Source of the DNA: Stropharia rugosoannulata
Lineage: Eukaryota > Basidiomycota > Agaricomycetes > Agaricales > Strophariaceae
Direction: 5' to 3'
NCBI GenBank assembly: GCA_028532985.1
Contig: JANCIK010000010.1
Span: 1,302,001-1,366,000 of the forward strand
DNA: 64,000 nt
Made by a program: the position numbers and the translations under genes. Positions 60,023 through 64,000 of the stretch are shown here, one piece after another; position 1 is the first letter of the stretch; every line of letters begins with the position of its first letter. The notes under the pieces are model-generated. The model worked only from the letters and a program-made list of their open reading frames with translations. It searched no databases and had not been told where the DNA came from.

Positions 60023-61525
60023 ATCCAGTTTGGAAGGACGCTATAGCCTATTACAATTTAGCGACACATAGACCACCCTAAATAGAAAATGTCCGAAATA
60101 TTATACAAGTAGTTCATAAAACAACAATACTTACCAATGATCTATCACACGTCTCTTCTTTTCAATTTGTATTGGCGTGCAGGGTTTTGTTCCTTCCAGT
60201 GTACTACCTGTGGTTGCGATCGTTGATCATCGCCATGTCCGAGGGATTACATCCACCCTGCGTAGTACGAATAGGAAATGCCCGCGCACCGAGGCCACCA
60301 TGTATACATTCGTGGCAGTGGCATATACTCGCAAATGAATTACAGCTGGTGCTCGGTGCTTTTAAAGTTCAACGTTCAACGGACGTGCTTCATGACTCTG
60401 AAGTTAGCTAGCCTGAAGCCTGAAAGCTTCGCTGTTTCAAGAGCAATTTTAAATCCAGCTTCACTGCGATCTCGTACCAAACGTTGTTAGTATGCCAACC
60501 ATTCCTAGAAAAGGTAAACAGCACGATGACGGGACGATTGATCAAAAAGCCATGCTAGAAACTCGTGTAAGGTAAAATAGCGGACTCTGTTGAGGTGCCG
60601 ACACAACATGGCTTCTACGCCACGAAATCTTGCTTCGCAGCTGCTCACTTACCAGTTCTAGTGCTTCCGCTGCCCTTGTATACCGTCCCTTATATATTGC
60701 GCCACATTACCGCACCCGCAGCCGATATTTCTCTCTTTGAACTTCGTGATGAATGTACATGAAGGCTGCCTAATCACTTAGTAGTAGGCAACTAGTATGC
60801 TGGCCTTGTCATTTCATTCTATCACAAGCACTGGGTCCTGAGGCCTGAAGCCTGAAAATTCCTAGTAGCATGAAGCGTTCTGAGGCAGTGGTAAAACGCT
60901 ACAGAAATGCTCAATGTTTCAACGGGCTGTATTGAACCTTCTCGGAAATAGGTCAAGAGAGAATTACCAGCATTATCTCTCTCTAAGGATATATAAAGGC
61001 AACAAGAAATTTGTAAAAACCGATTTTTGCAATCTGAAATCCCGCGCTACACAATGGATGATGAACCTTACGGCAATAATTCTTGAATTTATGTTCAACT
61101 CTAATATCGTAAAGGGCTCGAATGACGGTATAGGGTCACAAGAGTGACGCGACCTCATGGAGGCGTGTTGGCCGCAAGCATACCTACGTCAACACGCCAA
61201 TAATGTGCACAGGCGGCCTCGCGGCGTAGTTAGCTACGGACCGAATCACGTATGCAACCTTTACTGGGGATAGATTTTTCCCGAGGACTCAGCGAGCACT
61301 CCACAATCGTCCAGGTGAAACGCACTCAAAGCCTTTACGCGCTGTAAGAGGTCCCTAGGCATCAGCGGCGAGCTATCTGGATGAGCTGACGAGGACTTGC
61401 ATCGTTTCTACGTCCTTCACAGCGAGCTCTACCGTGTTTCCCCTGATACTTAAGTGGCCAATTTCAACAGACAGCCCCGAACTATTATATCCTTTCCCTC
61501 ACAACCTGGAACAGTTACCTACATT
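60023..61525. other. Intergenic region
   Basis: 1.5 kb without a supportable gene. The phrase cctgaagcctgaaa occurs twice (60411 and 60845), a minor repeat. Confidence 0.5.
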
Positions 61526-62582
61526 ATGTCGCTCACCGCAACATCTATCATGACTGCTACTAATAACGCAATAGGCGTTGCCGTATGTTCATCTAATTGT
61601 CAAAGACTTCATGGGAAAGCTGATTCCTTGTTTTTCAGGTTCCTCTAGACCTCAGTCGACCAGTCGAAAGGCTATCGGAGCACATACAGAAGGCTGCTCG
61701 GGCATCTTATGAAGTTCACTCCCTTCTTACACGGAAAAAGTCTTCGAAGGTTCTGGAGGTTTTTCTGAGAAACAAAGTCGCGTTAAAATCAGAACTCAGT
61801 ACTATCCATCAAGTTCTGCAGAGTTCTTATCGCCATATTATTGATTTCACGAGCTCTTGTAAACGCGCACCGGACGAGCGCGCAATTTCTGCACAACGCT
61901 GCCACCGTTCCGGAAAGGCCATTTTGCGCGATATTCAGGACGTGATACGGACTTTCGATGCGGTGGTAGATACACTAGTTCTGCAACGGTCTGCCTTGTC
62001 AGCAGTCTGGCTGACGGACAAAAAATGCGCGGAAAAGAAAGGTACACTTTTTCCGATTTTAATCTTTACGATGCTCATAAACCACTTCTCATAGTTTCGG
62101 CACAGGATGTACCGTACATTTATCCGACTCCGGATGATTCAGTGTCTTTCCTATACGACGCGCTTGACGACATCAGCTCCTCTCTCAAAGACCTATTTAT
62201 TTTCTGGGACGGTCATGTCTCGTTCCTTACCCTCATTCTTAATCGGCAAACCAACGCGCCGAATCCAGGAGAAGAGACGAGACAGGCAGTACTGCTCTGG
62301 ACGGAGTACCAAAGAATTATACTCAAGGCTAATAGCTCTATTTCTCAATCCGTCGAGATGATGTCTTTGCATCCAGTTATTTCTTCCATAACGGTCAATC
62401 GGCCTCGACAACTGCCGTGGCGTAGACACACATATCCCCAGACGGAACTCCGCCGGGAGCCAAAAATCATTGAGGATTTGCCTAAGCCCGCCTCTCAGTG
62501 GCACGAGTACGCAACGCGTTTGCCTGAAGTTGATGCTCCCTTATCAGCACGATTGACGGGCTTCATTCGAGGATTATTCTAG
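61526..62582 (+). CDS. Uncharacterised helical protein (315 aa)
   Basis: Exons 61526-61582, 61639-62041 and 62095-62582, in phase. It starts MSLTATSIMTATNNAIGVAV and continues LDLSRPVERLSEHIQKAA and YEVHSLLTRKKSSKVLEVFL. Most of the chain is predicted helical by pattern, without signal peptide or membrane span. The middle joins KKVSAQDVPYIYPTPDDS, and the end is LPEVDAPLSARLTGFIRGLF. The frame also reads through the second intron in another phase, so models may miss the join. I recognise no family; it is probably lineage-restricted. Confidence 0.72.
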
Positions 62583-63266
62583 GCTACTGGCCATCTTTCT
62601 TTTCACTTCACTTACCATTATCTATCCTCACATATATTTTGATTTATATATATACTCCAGGTTGCATGTAGAACCGACGTAATATTAGTATCGCGAACGT
62701 TTACATTTTTGATGGCTTTAGGAACAAGGGCGCTTATTTGGGCGTCTAGTACAATTTTAGTCGCCTTTTACAACAATCTAGAAAACCCGCGGTGTCCGTC
62801 GCTTTTAAAACGTAGGTCTGCACTTGACGCCCGTTCCAGGTTGAAGAGGTATCACAAGTACTGGAAATATACACCTGTATGTCCTGGTTTCCCCACTGGC
62901 GTGGCAAAGGGGGTCCTGACCGGGCCGAAAGTGGATGTGCGTTCGGTACTTTTACCATGTGATAACGAGCCGACACTCCTTTGCCATCCTTTCAGCTCTT
63001 AACGCCTTTGTAGCGCCCCTGTATATTTTCAAAGTGCCCCGCACTTGTCTTCTATTCTATTTGTGAATATGTGGTTCGCTTTCTAGAAAACGAATGACAA
63101 TAATCGGTTAATCTGGTAGGTGTGTTGACAGCGCACGGTCATTCGTCGGAGGGGAGCGCGACGTGGCGGCCCACTTATCCACCAACTTCGTCATGTAGAA
63201 TATCGGTATATAAGAAGCATCCACGAACTATTGAACGGCACAAGCACTCGTTGGATCTTCCTGACC
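62583..63266. other. Intergenic region
   Basis: 684 bp between two genes on the plus strand. A frame at 62709-63002 shows no family pattern. The right end holds a TATA box. Confidence 0.55.
63207..63214 (+). promoter_or_regulatory. TATA box of the GDSL esterase gene
   Basis: TATATAAG, 53 bp before the ATG at 63267. Confidence 0.55.
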
Positions 63267-64000
63267 ATGCTTTCTCACCGCATGCTGCTGGCGGTTGCCG
63301 CCTTCTCCGCCCTCCTAAATGGCCTCGGCTCGTTCGCAAAGAGTGACATGCATTGGGTCGATACATGGACTGCCATGCCTCAGTTGACAGAGGCCGCCAA
63401 CCTCCCCAACCCTCCATTCAACCAGAGCGGTCTCGTATTCCCCAATTCGACTATCCGGCAGACGCTCCATATGTCTATTGGAGCAGAGCAGATTCGCTTG
63501 CGTATCTCCAATGCTTTCGGAGGCTCCGACCTACCTATCACTGCCGTATCGGTCGCGCTTCCATTGAATGGCTCAGCAGGTGCCAGCGCTATCCAGAAGG
63601 GAACTTCGAAGGCGGTTACTTTCAGCGGGCTCACCTCCGTTCAGATTCCAAACGGCGCCCTTGTGGTGTCTGACCCGCTAGATTTCCCAGTGAAGCCACA
63701 GTCCATGATTACGGTGACGCTATACACGGCCCAAGGCCAGACGACAAATGACATCACATCGCATCCTGGCAGTCGAACAACGTCGTGGTTTTCATTTGGC
63801 AACTTCGTGAATGCTGAGAACCTGACGGATTCATCGGTGCAAAATGTGGCACACTGGTACTTCTTGAGCGCAGTCGAAGGGTTGGTGCCTACGAGCAACA
63901 GCGCCCTCTCCATTATTGGAGACAGTATAACAGACGGCCGCGCTAGCGACACGGATGGCAATGACAGGCGAGTGTTCTTGAGCAGACACAGTCGTCCACG
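63267..64000 (+). CDS. Secreted GDSL/SGNH-family esterase, 5' part
   Basis: Open from ATG at 63267 to near the window end. Signal peptide MLSHRMLLAVAAFSALLNGLG. The mature part starts HWVDTWTAMPQ and continues IRQTLHMSIGAEQIRLRISN, ISNAFGGSDLPITAVSVAL and RTTSWFSFGNF. The block I GDSL-type motif SIIGDSITDGRASDTDGNDR holds the catalytic Ser of GDS. Fungal relatives are extracellular acylhydrolases acting on lipids or plant cell-wall esters. Relatives continue with WPD right after NDR. Here the sequence reads AG|GCGAGT, so the exon may end at 63967 with a GC donor; the rest lies outside the window. Confidence 0.87.
   Translation, partial: MLSHRMLLAVAAFSALLNGLGSFAKSDMHWVDTWTAMPQLTEAANLPNPPFNQSGLVFPNSTIRQTLHMSIGAEQIRLRISNAFGGSDLPITAVSVALPLNGSAGASAIQKGTSKAVTFSGLTSVQIPNGALVVSDPLDFPVKPQSMITVTLYTAQGQTTNDITSHPGSRTTSWFSFGNFVNAENLTDSSVQNVAHWYFLSAVEGLVPTSNSALSIIGDSITDGRASDTDGNDRRVFLSRHSRP

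Noticed and set aside
62025..62094. Continuous frame running through the second intron of the 61526 gene with its own ATG
   Set aside because: The exon chain 61526-61582, 61639-62041 and 62095-62582 is phase-clean with good splice sites and gives a longer coherent protein.

Overview
The window is nuclear DNA of a filamentous basidiomycete, most likely an Agaricomycete. The evidence is genes cut by many 45-70 bp GT-AG introns, an eight-cysteine class I hydrophobin, a CYP63-like P450, a seven-helix membrane protein of a kind common in mushrooms, and several single-span Ser/Thr-rich proteins. I see no rRNA, tRNA, CRISPR, plasmid or virus feature. Most exon chains below were checked by codon phase across every intron I list. 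Functions are inferred from recognised sequence patterns only.

Layout from left to right. 1-2773 (+) is the 3' part of glycogen phosphorylase. 3347-13621 (-) is one 11-exon gene for a 3,226-residue Msb1/Mug8-type polarity protein with a huge acidic tail. 15394-16938 (+) is a membrane-anchored cupredoxin. 18534-19238 (-) and 21397-21862 (-) are two similar single-span Ser/Thr-rich proteins. 23881-24496 (-) is an Fmp46-type redox protein, and 25605-26750 (+) is a rhodanese-domain protein. 27336-29317 (-) is the ESCRT-II subunit Vps36, and 31050-32834 (+) is a type I membrane protein. 37606-38091 (-) is SRP9, sharing a 214 bp divergent promoter with the mitochondrial 2-oxodicarboxylate carrier at 38306-39911 (+). 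40787-41334 (+) is the hydrophobin, and 42171-44237 (+) is a His-rich fungal protein. 44411-50269 (-) is a SHPRH-type SNF2/RING protein, head to head with the P450 at 51009-53503 (+). 53867-57632 (+) is a 1,238-residue Ser-rich coiled-coil protein. 58759-60022 (+) is the seven-helix protein, 61526-62582 (+) an unknown helical protein, and 63267 to the window end (+) the start of a secreted GDSL esterase.

The genes do not form a pathway cluster. Housekeeping functions (glycogen breakdown, protein targeting, endosomal sorting, DNA repair, mitochondrial transport) alternate with cell-surface and secreted proteins. About a third of the window is intergenic, with one 4.8 kb stretch (32835-37605) in which I find no gene.

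Two things stand out. One is the density of very short internal exons: 5, 14, 5, 20, 7, 13, 17 and 19 nt in five different genes, several falling inside family signature motifs. The other is the enormous low-complexity acidic extension on the Msb1-type protein. I did not find a clearly new multi-gene system.
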